From NCBI RefSeq assembly GCF_014207595.1, contig NZ_JACHGY010000001.1, positions 1,116,001 to 1,180,000 of the forward strand: a DNA stretch of 64,000 bases. The letters run 5' to 3'. Made by a program: the position numbers and the translations under genes. Origin of the DNA: Algisphaera agarilytica. Its GTDB lineage: Bacteria > Planctomycetota > Phycisphaerae > Phycisphaerales > Phycisphaeraceae. Below, piece by piece: positions 34,081 through 43,601 of the stretch (its first letter is position 1; each line of letters opens with the position of its first letter). The notes beneath the pieces are model-generated. The model saw only the letters and a program-made list of their open reading frames with translations. It was not told where the DNA came from and did not search any database.

Positions 34081-37000
34081 ATGGACCCACGCATGCGCAT
34101 CCTTTCTTTGTTCACACCCGCCCTGCTACTCGCCATGAGCACCGCCCACACCCAAGCAGCCGCCACCACTTCCGACCCGTCTCCCCGAAAGATCATGGAG
34201 AGCTTCGAAGACGGCATCCCCGCGCACGTCACCAGCGCAGGCGGCACACTCTCGATCAACCAGGACCGGATGAAGCACGGCAACCAATCCCTGAAGTGGG
34301 ACTGGCAGGGCAACGCCACGCTGGTGTACGACGGGCACCTGGGCTACCGCAAGCAGCAACCCATGAAGCCCGGCGACGACCCCGAAGTCCTGATGTCACG
34401 GGCCGACCCCAGCCAGGGGGTGCTCGAACCGCCCCGCGCGTTTTTTGCCTGGATTTACAACGAAAAACCACGCCAACAACGCCTCCGCATCCAGTTCGGT
34501 CGGGGCGATCAGGCCGACTGCGAATTCGACTACAACCTGAGCTTCAAGGGCTGGCGCACCATCGTCGTGGGCTACGACCGCGGCGACATGCGCGGCACGC
34601 CGCACCCGGACATGGACCGCATGACCATCAACGCGCCCGCCACCGGCTCCGGCACGTTCTACCTCGACATGCTCGGCACCTCGGTGCCCTCCAACCCCCG
34701 CACCGTCAACGCCAACCCCCAGCTCCCCGAGATCGATCGCCACCCCCGATTGGTCGGCCAGTACCCGCACCTGCTCTTCGAGTTCAGCAAGCAAACCCCC
34801 ACGTTCGACCTGCTGCCGCTCGACGAGCAATCGCTCCGCGACATCCGCACGCTCGAGCAGCGCGTGGAAGCGATCTGGCTGCCCGATTCGACCCGCGCGG
34901 CATGGAACCCCTCCAAGATCGAAGGCATCCGCAAAGCGTTCGCAAAATTTGAGATCCGCCGCGATGGCGACCAGATCTTCGGCCGACCGCTGATGAACAA
35001 GAACGTGTTCGGCGACCACTTCTCCGAACTCGGCTTATCGCAAGACGAATGGCGAGAAGACGTCCTCACTTGGCGATGGGACTTCAACGCGATGCTGCTA
35101 CGCGTCGCCCGCGCCTGGCAGTTCAGCGAAGACCAAGCGATCCGCCTGGAACTCGAGCAGATGTTCATCGACCTTTTCGACTACGGCGTCGACCAGGGTT
35201 TTGCCGAGGGCGCCGGCCTCGGCTGGATCCACCACTATTCCTACGTGATCCGCGAATACGCCCCGTCGATGTTTTTCATGCGATCCGTGCTAAAAAAACA
35301 CGATCGGCTCGACGAGGCGATCGCCGTTTCGAAGTACCTGCACGGGTTTAACCGGATCTACCGGGAAGACGTGGTTTACGACGTGCCCGGCCGAATTTCC
35401 GCCAACGCCGACGACCTGCAGGGCCTGCTCACGCAACGCCTGCTCTGCGCCCTGCTCATGGACGACTCGCCGGAGAAGCTGCGCGACCTGCGCCACTACA
35501 GCTCCTACCTGTCCAACATCAGCACGGGCTACACCAACGCGCTCGACGAAACCTTCAAGCCGGATGGCAGCCTGTTCCACCACGCCGGGCACGCCTTCGG
35601 CTACGGCGGACGGGCGTTGTATTCCACGGTCCGCACGCTCTACCTCCTCCGCGACACGTCGTTCGCCGCCTCGCCGGAATCGGTCGCGCGGATCAAGAAA
35701 TGCGTGGATTCTTATGAGCAAAGCTTGTTCGGCCCCGCAAAGGTTGCCTCAAAAGCGTTTGCGACCTGCCGATTCAGCAACTACGAATCTCCGAAGAACT
35801 TCGCAGACATGGCCGACATGATGGAGGCGGTTCTGGGCGGCGATGTGGTTCACGGCCCCGACTACGAGGGCTTCCGGATGATGTCGTACAACAGCGTCGG
35901 CCTGAAGCGAAGCGGGGACGAATGGATGACCACCGTGCGCGGCCACGGCAAGTACGTCTACCCCTACGAGAGTTGGGGCACGCACTTCTTCGCCTACCCG
36001 CTGTTCATCGCCAACGGCTACCTCGACGTGACTTACCCCGATAGCATCGACAGCCTGACCCCCGAGAAAGGCATCTGGCACCCCGGGCTCGACTGGCGAC
36101 GCTACCCCGGCACGACCGCGGTGCGGCTCGACTACGACCAGATCATCTGCCGACTCAACCAGGTCCGCGACGAGGGCGGCGAGTACCTGTTCAGCGACCA
36201 GCCGTTCGTCGGCGGCGTCGAAACCTCCTATGGCGCAGGCGTTTTCGTGTTCCCCTTCCGCGGCCACGACAAGTACGGCCTCGAGTCGTTCGCCGGCAAG
36301 AAGACCTATTTCTTTATGGACAACATGGTCGTCAGCCTCGGCTCGGAGATCACCAGCGACATCGCCGGCCACGCGGTCGAAACCACACTGTTCCAGAACG
36401 CCCTGACCGAAGGCCACCGCCCCGTCGTGCTCAACGGCCAAGCCATCACGGCCTACCCGCACCAACAAGACCTCAACACCGAGCAGGCGAACTGGATGAT
36501 CGACGCGCGGGGCACCGGCTTCTGGACCCCGCCGAGCCGCGACGACGCCACGCTCAAGCTGAGCCTGGGCGATCAAGAAAACCCCGGACCCCACGGCAAG
36601 GAGATGACCACCGGGAGCTTTGCCACCGCGTGGCTGGACCACGGCGAAGTGCCGTCTAACGCCAGCTACCAGTTCGTCATGCTCGCCGACACGGACGCGC
36701 AGGCGATGACGCGCTTCGCCCAAGCGATGGCGTCTGACTCAGCTCCCGCACAAGTCCTCCAAGCCGATGCGAACGCCCACGTCGTTGCGTTTCCCAAAGC
36801 CAAGGCCACCGCCTACGCCGTCTACGCAACCGAGGGCGCCACACTCGACCTCGGCGTCGTTCGCCAGGTCAGCAAACAAGCCACGCTGATGACCAAAGCC
36901 GAGGGCAAGCAGCTGCGGCTGTCGCTGGCCGACCCCGACCTGAACATCTACGACGGCCAAGAGGACCGCCTGCCCGATGGTTCCCGCATCGAGCTTTCGG

Positions 37001-37212
37001 TGTATGAGCGCGAATGGTTCTTCTGGCCCAGCCGACCCAGCGCTGTGCGGGTCACCCTCCAAGGCGAGTGGGACATCCAGAGCCTGGCCCAACCGATGGA
37101 AACCGCGACGACACAACCCCGCATTATCCTTGCAGAGCAAGGGAAAACGGTCGTTGAGTTCACCTGCCGAGACGGGCTGAGTGCCGAGCTCGTGCTGACC
37201 CCCAAAGACTAA
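34081..37212 (+). CDS. PL8-family lyase, chondroitinase ABC-like
   Basis: 1043 residues from the ATG at 34081 (ATGs at 34066 and 34093 are alternatives), close to the about 1020 of chondroitinase ABC I. Order: signal peptide (MRILSLFTPALLLAMSTAHTQA), an N-terminal jelly-roll domain (about 35-220) with SLKWDWQGNATL as in ABC lyases, an (alpha/alpha) toroid with HHYSYVIREYAPSMFF and the catalytic pair in FHHAGHAFGYGG (His501 and Tyr508 in this numbering, the numbers used for Proteus ABC I), Arg in ATCRFSNYES (about 564), then C-terminal beta-sandwiches. It would eliminate hexosaminyl-uronic acid bonds in chondroitin or dermatan sulfate or a related glycan, outside the cytoplasm. Confidence 0.88.
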   Translation: MDPRMRILSLFTPALLLAMSTAHTQAAATTSDPSPRKIMESFEDGIPAHVTSAGGTLSINQDRMKHGNQSLKWDWQGNATLVYDGHLGYRKQQPMKPGDDPEVLMSRADPSQGVLEPPRAFFAWIYNEKPRQQRLRIQFGRGDQADCEFDYNLSFKGWRTIVVGYDRGDMRGTPHPDMDRMTINAPATGSGTFYLDMLGTSVPSNPRTVNANPQLPEIDRHPRLVGQYPHLLFEFSKQTPTFDLLPLDEQSLRDIRTLEQRVEAIWLPDSTRAAWNPSKIEGIRKAFAKFEIRRDGDQIFGRPLMNKNVFGDHFSELGLSQDEWREDVLTWRWDFNAMLLRVARAWQFSEDQAIRLELEQMFIDLFDYGVDQGFAEGAGLGWIHHYSYVIREYAPSMFFMRSVLKKHDRLDEAIAVSKYLHGFNRIYREDVVYDVPGRISANADDLQGLLTQRLLCALLMDDSPEKLRDLRHYSSYLSNISTGYTNALDETFKPDGSLFHHAGHAFGYGGRALYSTVRTLYLLRDTSFAASPESVARIKKCVDSYEQSLFGPAKVASKAFATCRFSNYESPKNFADMADMMEAVLGGDVVHGPDYEGFRMMSYNSVGLKRSGDEWMTTVRGHGKYVYPYESWGTHFFAYPLFIANGYLDVTYPDSIDSLTPEKGIWHPGLDWRRYPGTTAVRLDYDQIICRLNQVRDEGGEYLFSDQPFVGGVETSYGAGVFVFPFRGHDKYGLESFAGKKTYFFMDNMVVSLGSEITSDIAGHAVETTLFQNALTEGHRPVVLNGQAITAYPHQQDLNTEQANWMIDARGTGFWTPPSRDDATLKLSLGDQENPGPHGKEMTTGSFATAWLDHGEVPSNASYQFVMLADTDAQAMTRFAQAMASDSAPAQVLQADANAHVVAFPKAKATAYAVYATEGATLDLGVVRQVSKQATLMTKAEGKQLRLSLADPDLNIYDGQEDRLPDGSRIELSVYEREWFFWPSRPSAVRVTLQGEWDIQSLAQPMETATTQPRIILAEQGKTVVEFTCRDGLSAELVLTPKD

Positions 37213-37249
37213 ACGCAATACCCGCACCACCGAGCCGAGCAACCCGACC

Positions 37250-38095
37250 ATGCCGTTCAATTCACGGCCCCAACTCCTAGCGTTAGCCCTAAGCTTGGTC
37301 GCAACCATATTTGCCGACCGCCCCGCAATGGGCGAGCCGCCCCTTTCGTCAGAGTCCCCCATGGATATCTTTCAAGAACTCGACTCAATGGATTGGCAAC
37401 CCGTTTTCTTCGACCCTTGCACCGAAGACTGGACCGAGCATTGGTCGCTCGACGGGCTGAAGGCCACGATCACCCATGACGCCCAAGGCATGTCGTTTTC
37501 GGCTGGGCCGGTGGAGGGCGAAGACGCCAGCCACGCGGTGCTTTGGACCAAGCCCAGCTTCGAGGGCAGCATCAAAGTCGAGTACGAATACACCCGGCTC
37601 GACGACGCCGTCTCCGCGGTCAACATCATCTACCTCTTGGCCAGCGGAAGCGGAGTGGGCCCTCACGACGAAGACATCGCCGAGTGGGCGGACGAACGCG
37701 GTGTGCCAAGCATGCGGTTGTACTTCAACCACATGCACACGTACCACATCAGCTACGCCGCCTTTAATTTGGACAACGACGACCGAAGTCAGGACTACGT
37801 CCGCGCTCGCCGCTACCTGCCCGAACGCCCCGAAGGACTCAAAGGCACGGACCTCCCCCCCGACCACTTCTCGACCGGCCTCTTCCAGACCGGCGTGCCC
37901 CACCAGATCACGCTCATCAAACACGGGGACGAGCTGGTCATGCACGCCACCAACGCGGAGCAGGAGCAGACGTTCCGCTGGGACACCTCGATCTACCCCC
38001 CCATCACGGCCGGCCGCATCGGCCTCCGGCACATGTGGACCCGGTCCTCGCGGTACCAGGATTTCAAAGTCTCGGTCCTGACCGTGGACGACTAA
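37250..38095 (+). CDS. DUF1961-like secreted protein (concanavalin-type fold)
   Basis: 281 residues, 37 bp after the lyase stop, same strand. A probable signal region (about 1-28, LLALALSLVATIFADRPAMG) precedes a jelly-roll like domain with DPCTEDWTEHW, HMHTYHISYAAFN and ITAGRIGLRHMWTRSSRYQDFKV; the last is the usual end of glucanase/lectin-like domains. The family (DUF1961) is known from polysaccharide-use loci but has no fixed activity known to me. Likely works with the PL8 lyase. Confidence 0.75.
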   Translation: MPFNSRPQLLALALSLVATIFADRPAMGEPPLSSESPMDIFQELDSMDWQPVFFDPCTEDWTEHWSLDGLKATITHDAQGMSFSAGPVEGEDASHAVLWTKPSFEGSIKVEYEYTRLDDAVSAVNIIYLLASGSGVGPHDEDIAEWADERGVPSMRLYFNHMHTYHISYAAFNLDNDDRSQDYVRARRYLPERPEGLKGTDLPPDHFSTGLFQTGVPHQITLIKHGDELVMHATNAEQEQTFRWDTSIYPPITAGRIGLRHMWTRSSRYQDFKVSVLTVDD

Positions 38096-38213
38096 GCCCG
38101 ACAAGCATCACGAATGGCAAGCCCCCGTTTCGCCACATCGGCAGGCGGTCGCTGCCTCACGCCCCAACCCTCCACACGACACGGAGAGGGACGCCATATC
38201 TACAAAAATATTT

Positions 38214-38224
38214 TGAACCTCACA
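38214..38224 (-). promoter_or_regulatory. Shared block-D motif, copy 3
   Basis: TGTGAGGTTCA on the minus strand, preceded by TTTT. 120 bp past the DUF1961 stop; no leftward gene follows. Confidence 0.55.
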
Positions 38225-38413
38225 AAACAAATTTACCTACAGCTCCCCATGAATACCCAATTAAAACCGACCACACATGAACAACCTAAACGCAATTAAA
38301 TTGTAAACATATCAATTTAAGCCATTTAAATCTATTTATCAGCTTCGAACATCAAAAAACACCCCCTCCGCACACATATTTTCACTTGGCGCACCCCAAC
38401 CCTCGATCTATAC

Positions 38414-38424
38414 TGTGAGGTATA
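38414..38424 (+). promoter_or_regulatory. Shared block-D motif, copy 4 (TATA variant)
   Basis: TGTGAGGTATA followed by GTTTT, 179 bp upstream of the PEP-CTERM gene. The 16-base stretch TGTGAGGTATAGTTTT is identical to copy 6 at 41589. Also embedded in an inverted repeat CTATAC/GTATAG. Confidence 0.65.
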
Positions 38425-38592
38425 GTTTTGGCGGGGCGTCCGCCATACGATTCGCGACCGACAGGCCCTATCTCATCTTCAGCCTGCACCGCTGCTTCAC
38501 GCCACCCGCGTCCACACCTGAACCCGAGGGGCTCGAATCCTGGCCCAACCAAGCAGCGGCCGAATCCACGTCATGTCCATAAGGAGGAACCC

Positions 38593-39342
38593 ATGTTTTC
38601 GAAATTCAGAACCGCATCTCAACAAGGAACACCCGCCGCTATGAAACGCATCTCATCCCGATTCGGCACCGCCGCCCTGCTCGCCGCGCTCTGCGCCGCA
38701 CCCACCACCCACGCCGCCCTGATCGACTCCACCGTCGATACGTTCAGCAACGACGGCACCACCGGCGTGGTCCCCGCGGCCTACTCCGCCAGCGGCACCG
38801 TGCAACGCAACGAAACCACCTCGGCCGCATTCACCAGCGTGCAGTCCCTGGTTAACCCCGGCAGCGACGGCGACAGCCTCGACGCCGCCAACGACGGCTA
38901 CCTGCTCATCGTGCGGGACGGCAGCTCCACCTCCGGCTTCACCCGTGACCTGGGCACCATCGAAGCGGGCGACGTCGGCAAGACCATCACCATCGACTTC
39001 GACATCCTCAAACCCGGCAGCAGCGGCGTGAACTCGTTCTACATGCTGCAGCTGGTCAACCCCGACACCACCCTCGAGAGCGCCGTCGCCGAGGTCGCGG
39101 TCGGCTTCAACGACACCGGCCTGTTCTCGACCCTCACCGGCAGCAGCCTGTCGTACACCGTCGAAGCAGGCGACGTCGGCAAGACCGCCCAATTCGCCGG
39201 CCGGGCCTTCGTCAGCAGCAACCCGCAACGCCAACTGGGTATCGACGCGGTCTCCATCAGCGTGATCCCCGAGCCCGGATCCCTGGGGCTCGCCGCTTGC
39301 GGCCTGGGCCTGCTGCTCGGCCGAAAGCGTCGCGAAGCCTAA
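38593..39342 (+). CDS. PEP-CTERM sorting domain protein
   Basis: 249 residues from the ATG at 38593, chosen because AAGGAGGA stands just upstream. Signal peptide region ends in PTTHA (about residue 40), then a beta-rich domain containing a repeated phrase EAGDVGKT (twice, about 60 residues apart), and a C-terminal IPEPGSLGLAACGLGLLLGRKRR signal for exosortase sorting. Function unknown; likely a surface or matrix protein expressed with the PL8 block. A strong terminator follows. Confidence 0.85.
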   Translation: MFSKFRTASQQGTPAAMKRISSRFGTAALLAALCAAPTTHAALIDSTVDTFSNDGTTGVVPAAYSASGTVQRNETTSAAFTSVQSLVNPGSDGDSLDAANDGYLLIVRDGSSTSGFTRDLGTIEAGDVGKTITIDFDILKPGSSGVNSFYMLQLVNPDTTLESAVAEVAVGFNDTGLFSTLTGSSLSYTVEAGDVGKTAQFAGRAFVSSNPQRQLGIDAVSISVIPEPGSLGLAACGLGLLLGRKRREA

Positions 39343-39372
39343 GCCCTTTCCATCCAACGCTATTACCTCCAG

Positions 39373-39407
39373 AAATCGCGGCCCCTCGTGGACCGCGATT
39401 TCTTTTT
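39373..39407 (+). terminator. Intrinsic terminator of the 38.6 kb PEP-CTERM gene
   Basis: Nine-bp perfect stem AAATCGCGG/CCGCGATTT with an 11-nt loop, followed by CTTTTTG, 30 bp past the stop. Confidence 0.85.
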
Positions 39408-39665
39408 GCGCGCCCAAGCTGGCCGCACAGACCTACAGCAAGCTCCGCTACCAAACTCAAGAGATTGAGACACGAAGCCACGCAAACACGAAGCCCCCGA
39501 TGGTCTTCACATACCAGCATCCACACAGCGAGACCATGCCACCGCAAATGGCCATCACCCTGACATCCCGGACCACACCCAAGCCCACGAACCCCAACGC
39601 CCCAACCCTAAGCCCCAACCCCACCACACGATCGAACCCCAAGCCAAAGAACACCTCACCCCCCT

Positions 39666-39699
39666 AAGAAAAGCCTGGGTAAAAGAAAAGCCTGGGTAA
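39666..39699. repeat. Tandem duplication of 17 bp
   Basis: AAGAAAAGCCTGGGTAA occurs twice back to back (39666-39682 and 39683-39699). The second copy forms one arm and the tail of the minus-strand terminator, so the terminator end has been duplicated. Confidence 0.85.
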
Positions 39700-39722
39700 C
39701 GGCACTTCACGCCATTACCCAG
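39692..39722 (-). terminator. Terminator of the small membrane-anchored protein gene
   Basis: Arms CTGGGTAA/TTACCCAG extended by GGC/GCC with one mismatch and a 7-nt loop. In the minus-strand direction it is followed by GGCTTTTCTTTT. Lies 34 bp past the stop at 39756. Confidence 0.75.
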
Positions 39723-39755
39723 ACTTCCCCCACACTGCATTTGATGGAGACGCGA

Positions 39756-40286
39756 CTAGTAGAGAATCATTCTTCCACGCTCGCCGTCACAGAGCGTCGA
39801 AATGGCGCCGAAGATCGCCTCGCCCTGGCTTGAACCCTCCCAGACCCATTCCTCGCCGGTAGCGTCAGAATACAGGACCGGCGGCTCGGGCATCGCCTCG
39901 TAACCCTTGGCCTCGAGCTCAGGCAACACCGAATCGGGGTGTCTCGAAAGAAAGACGATGCGCACACCTTTATCGCCCATGGATTCAAGAGACATCCCGT
40001 CCTTCAGCTTTGGCGTGCCCCCACACGCGTAGAGCCCGACATCAACAACCGCACCCGCCTCGCCCATGCCTTTGAACTCATAAACCCCCGAATCCATGAC
40101 CAGGGGCGATATCGAAGACCGGGGGGCCTGGACGAGGACCTGCCGATTGAGGTCGTACATCCACTTGTAATCTGGCAACTCGGTCGAGCCTTGACTCATG
40201 ATGCGCCAGCCAGCCAGAACCAGCATCAGCATCGAGACCACCAAGACTACCGCTGAGTTTTCTTGTATCAGTTTTTTCAGGCCCAT
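39756..40286 (-). CDS. Small membrane-anchored hypothetical protein
   Basis: 176 residues from the ATG at 40286; an in-frame ATG at 40301 is also possible and neither has a clear Shine-Dalgarno. One N-terminal membrane helix (about 10-28, NSAVVLVVSMLMLVLAGWRIM), then a soluble domain with VDVGLYACGGTPKLKDGMSLE. I do not recognise the family. It follows the pseudopilin gene by about 100 bp on the same strand and has its own terminator, so the pair probably form one transcription unit; a pilin-associated role is only a guess. Confidence 0.65.
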   Translation of the reverse strand: MGLKKLIQENSAVVLVVSMLMLVLAGWRIMSQGSTELPDYKWMYDLNRQVLVQAPRSSISPLVMDSGVYEFKGMGEAGAVVDVGLYACGGTPKLKDGMSLESMGDKGVRIVFLSRHPDSVLPELEAKGYEAMPEPPVLYSDATGEEWVWEGSSQGEAIFGAISTLCDGERGRMILY

Positions 40287-40385
40287 CGCGGGCACCACCA
40301 TTTCGATACTGAAGACACGACAAGCCAGAAACAAATCAAGGCAGCCAGGCAGGCTTGATTTAAACCAAACCCCGGGTACACCCAG

Positions 40386-41300
40386 TCATTTTTTCATGGG
40401 GTCCCAGTGCGTCTCGTACTGGTTATTGGAATTGAGCGTGCCATCATCTTTCCGATAGGTTTCGATTGGATCCAGATTCTCGACGTGGCCATCGGTATAG
40501 GCATAGTTGGGGCGGAACTCCGCACGCGACAACTCGCCAACCAGGTGGTGACGGATGCTTCGGATCTGCCGGTCAGCCCGATCGGGGTGATGCATGCCGC
40601 AGAACGTTGTCGACCCCGTGTGGTGACCCAGGCCGTTAGAAGAGATCACACCTCCGCCACCCGGTAAAGCTACGTCCTCAACAAACAAAAGCGTGGCTGC
40701 TGTCTGAAAAACATCGGTATCACGACGGCTAATACTTACGCCTGTGTCGCTGTTTATCCCGGTAATCCCGATGTAGTTGCCCGAGCGGTCCGCTCCACCC
40801 CGGATCTCCCACCTAGTCAAACCATAAGACCTTTTCGCAAACTCAACCCCATCCACAGGGACATCAATGCGTTGAAAATCATCGAGCGGACACGCATATA
40901 TATCACCGCCGGTCTCTTCGTCGACCGAAAACCCGCCCGGCTGGTAAGTCAGAGCATTTCTTGTTGTCCCACCTGGAAGCGAACGCCCGTCGTAGCCCCC
41001 GATCATGAATTGGTCGTCGTAGCTCATGTAAGCCCCGGGGTTATTCGGTCGCTCCAAGCCGATGACATGGAAACCGTCATAGTCGTTTCGGTAGGTCGCC
41101 TCCGCCCGGGTGAGTTGCTGGAGCTGCGTCGCACACTTAATGGTCCGCGCCGCCTGCCTCGCACTACCCAACGCGGGGAGAAGGATGCTAATCAGCAGCG
41201 CGATGATGCTGATGACCACAAGCAACTCAATCAGCGTGAAGCCGTACAAACGAGCGGGGCGGACGACAGAAGACTTGGACGAAGAAGGAAAGTTATTCAT
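40386..41300 (-). CDS. Type II/IV pseudopilin-like protein
   Basis: 304 residues from the ATG at 41300, preferred over an upstream TTG. Prepilin site [13 protein letters not shown], hydrophobic helix [18 protein letters not shown], then a soluble domain ending PNYAYTDGHVENLDP, which recalls the H-X9-DG tail of planctomycete pseudopilins although the leading His is not at the expected place. Motif copy 5 lies 95 bp upstream of its ATG, so it appears to be part of the block-D regulon. Confidence 0.87.
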   Translation of the reverse strand: MNNFPSSSKSSVVRPARLYGFTLIELLVVISIIALLISILLPALGSARQAARTIKCATQLQQLTRAEATYRNDYDGFHVIGLERPNNPGAYMSYDDQFMIGGYDGRSLPGGTTRNALTYQPGGFSVDEETGGDIYACPLDDFQRIDVPVDGVEFAKRSYGLTRWEIRGGADRSGNYIGITGINSDTGVSISRRDTDVFQTAATLLFVEDVALPGGGGVISSNGLGHHTGSTTFCGMHHPDRADRQIRSIRHHLVGELSRAEFRPNYAYTDGHVENLDPIETYRKDDGTLNSNNQYETHWDPMKK

Positions 41301-41394
41301 TTGAAAACGAGCTTTCAAAAACAATAGAGATGACGAGAAGGGATTGATGGAGCCAAGACCACGAAATCATTGAGCAAGCCAAACCGGCCCAATG

Positions 41395-41405
41395 TGAACC
41401 TCACA
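41395..41405 (-). promoter_or_regulatory. Shared block-D motif, copy 5
   Basis: TGTGAGGTTCA on the minus strand; with two more bases it is a perfect inverted repeat TGTGA-N3-TCACA (41393-41405), the clearest sign that a dimeric regulator binds it. Confidence 0.7.
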
Positions 41406-41588
41406 GATAAATGCTATATCCCCGCCGCCCTCAATGCAAGACCTTTGTTGAGAAAAATTCTGACGGACACTGACGCCAAAGAAAAAGCAGCCAATACACC
41501 ATAAAACACGACACAGACCATCGCTCCGAGCCCCATACCGCCGAATATCTGGCCGGTATTCGTAAGAAATGGATTGACGGTCTTGATT

Positions 41589-41599
41589 TGTGAGGTATA
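41589..41599 (+). promoter_or_regulatory. Shared block-D motif, copy 6 (TATA variant)
   Basis: TGTGAGGTATA then GTTTT, 129 bp upstream of the symporter ATG; 16 bases identical to copy 4. Confidence 0.65.
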
Positions 41600-41717
41600 G
41601 TTTTACCTGTCGTTCGAGCATCTCGGAATCGCCATCCCCTCCCCCGTGGCCCCGAAACTCGTCTCTCCCGCCGGGCCCCGCCCCGGCGGCCCACTCCGTA
41701 CACCCTCGGCTCTCCAC

Positions 41718-43601
41718 ATGGTCAATCACTGGGACTGGACTGTCATCGGGGTCTACTTCGCGTTCATGATCGCGATCGGGGTGGCGTGCAAACGGCTCAA
41801 CAGCAACAGCAGCGATTACTTCCGCGGCGGCGGGCAGATGCTCTGGTGGATGAGCGGCACCTCGATGTGCATCTCCAGTATCTCGCTGTGGACCTTCTCC
41901 GCCGCGGGCGTCCGGGTCTACGAGACCGGCTTCTACCAGGTCATCGCGTACCTGGTCGCGATCCTCGGCATCCCGCCGCTGTACTTCTACTTCGCCAAAC
42001 GCTTCCGGCGGATGCGGGTCATCACCTCGGCCGACGCGGTCCGTCGGCGGTACGGCCGGGCCTCGGAACAGGTGTGGGTCTGGATCACGGTGCCCATCAA
42101 CGTGTTCTACTCGGGCGTGGGCCTTCACATCATCGCGCTGTTCGTGGCGGCAGCGCTGAACATCGAGGTGCACTACACCGCGATCGGCCTGGGTGTGGTC
42201 ATCACGTTCATGGCGATCCTCGGCGGGGCTTGGGCGGTTTCGGCCAGCGACTTTATTCAAGGCCTGGTCACGATGGTGGTTGCCACGCTGGTCTGCATCA
42301 AGACCATGCTCCTGCCCGAAGTCGGCGGCCTTGGGGGGTTCGCCGACAAGCTCCCCGAGGAATTCGTCAACTTCAACCTGTGGAGCCGTGAGATCATCTG
42401 GGTGCCCTGGCTGATCACCCAGGCGATCACCACGATCTTCCGCGTCGCGAATATCAACGACACCGGCTCCTACTTCCTGAAAGTCAAAAACGACCGCCAC
42501 GCCCAGTGGCAGGTGATTCTTTACGCTTTCACGCCCGTGCTCCCGCTGCTGGTGTTCCTACCGATCATGGCCTCGGCGTGGGTGATCCCGAACATGGAGG
42601 CACTCTTCCCGACGCTCAACCGGGCGGAGGAAGGCGCGTATGTCGCCATCGCCACCAAGGTCTTGCCGCAGGGCATGGTCGGCCTGCTGGTGTGCACGAT
42701 CTTCGCCGTGCAGATGTCCAGCCTCGACACCGGGCTCAACAAGAGCGCGGGCTTTGTGGTCTGCAACTTCTACCGCGACATCCTCCGGCCCAAGGCCTCA
42801 GAGAAAGAACTGCTCTGGGTGGGCATGCTGTTTACCTGCTTTTTCGGGGTGCTCATCATCGCGATCGCGTTGCTGGTTACCGCGCAGCGCGACGCCAACA
42901 TCTTCGAGTTCACGCTGCTGCTTGCTCCGATCCTGCAGCTGCCGATGGTCATCCCGATGATCATGACGGTGGTTATGAAAAAGACGCCGGGCTGGAGTGC
43001 GTGGAGCAGCGCACTGGTCGGCATCCTCGCGGGGGTCCTGGTCAACCTGGTGTGGCTCGACAGCGACCAGAAGGTCTCGGACTTCGCCGGCATGCTCGGG
43101 CTGGCCACGCCGTTGTCACGCATCGAGGCGGCGGACTTCCGGTTCATCATCGCCTACACCTCGGTCATCTCGAGCACGCTCGTGTGGTTTGTCGCGACCC
43201 GGTTCTTCTGGAATCTCACCACCGAGGCGTTCAAGCTCGAGGTCGATCGCTTCTTCGCGGACATGAACATCCCGATCGGCGAACACCCCGAAGACGCCCC
43301 CGCCGAGGCGCCCGGGGCCGACCTCGCCCTGGTCACGGAAGACCGCGACCGCGATCAATACACCCTGATCGGCTGGATGACCGTCGCCTACGGCGTGATC
43401 ATCACCGCGGGCATCGTCATCCCCAACGATCTGAACGACCGGCTGTTGTTTGCCCTTTCCGGAGGCATCATCACGCTGGTGGGCGCGGCGCTGCTTTGGC
43501 AGCGCAAGCGCCGCACCGGCGAAGAGATTTCTGCTCCCCCCACCACACAACCTCTCCCCGCGGTTGCCACGCAACGGCTGAGTGAAAGCGAGAACGTATG
43601 A
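41718..43601 (+). CDS. Sodium:solute symporter (SSS family)
   Basis: 627 residues from the ATG at 41718 (MVNHWDWTVIGVYFAFM); an upstream GTG adds a Pro-rich stretch unlike the family. About 13-14 membrane helices; the SSS core is seen in SSDYFRGGGQMLWWMSGTSM and in the later IFAVQMSSLDTGLNKSAGF segment. It ends in a long hydrophilic insertion (about 520-565) and two further helices. It would import a sugar or uronate product with Na+. It overlaps the next gene by 4 bases and is preceded by motif copy 6, so uptake is co-regulated with the lyase block. Confidence 0.92.
   Translation: MVNHWDWTVIGVYFAFMIAIGVACKRLNSNSSDYFRGGGQMLWWMSGTSMCISSISLWTFSAAGVRVYETGFYQVIAYLVAILGIPPLYFYFAKRFRRMRVITSADAVRRRYGRASEQVWVWITVPINVFYSGVGLHIIALFVAAALNIEVHYTAIGLGVVITFMAILGGAWAVSASDFIQGLVTMVVATLVCIKTMLLPEVGGLGGFADKLPEEFVNFNLWSREIIWVPWLITQAITTIFRVANINDTGSYFLKVKNDRHAQWQVILYAFTPVLPLLVFLPIMASAWVIPNMEALFPTLNRAEEGAYVAIATKVLPQGMVGLLVCTIFAVQMSSLDTGLNKSAGFVVCNFYRDILRPKASEKELLWVGMLFTCFFGVLIIAIALLVTAQRDANIFEFTLLLAPILQLPMVIPMIMTVVMKKTPGWSAWSSALVGILAGVLVNLVWLDSDQKVSDFAGMLGLATPLSRIEAADFRFIIAYTSVISSTLVWFVATRFFWNLTTEAFKLEVDRFFADMNIPIGEHPEDAPAEAPGADLALVTEDRDRDQYTLIGWMTVAYGVIITAGIVIPNDLNDRLLFALSGGIITLVGAALLWQRKRRTGEEISAPPTTQPLPAVATQRLSESENV

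Larger units (their letters stand above)
38096..38592. other. Long AT-rich intergenic region with two block-D motifs
   Basis: About 500 bp with markedly lower GC than its flanks. Contains motif copies at 38214 (facing left) and 38414 (facing right), TTGTAAACATAT at 38301 and TTTATCAGCTTC at 38335; the last two recur upstream of the 45.85 kb gene. No gene seen. The left-facing motif has no minus-strand gene to serve. Confidence 0.5.
41301..41717. other. Divergent promoter region with two block-D motifs
   Basis: 417 bp between the pseudopilin (leftward) and symporter (rightward) genes. It contains motif copies at 41395 and 41589, one facing each gene. No gene of its own. Confidence 0.6.

Noticed and set aside
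38408-38425. CTATAC/GTATAG inverted repeat around motif copy 4 taken as the actual operator
   Set aside because: Not present around the otherwise identical copy at 41589, so probably coincidental.
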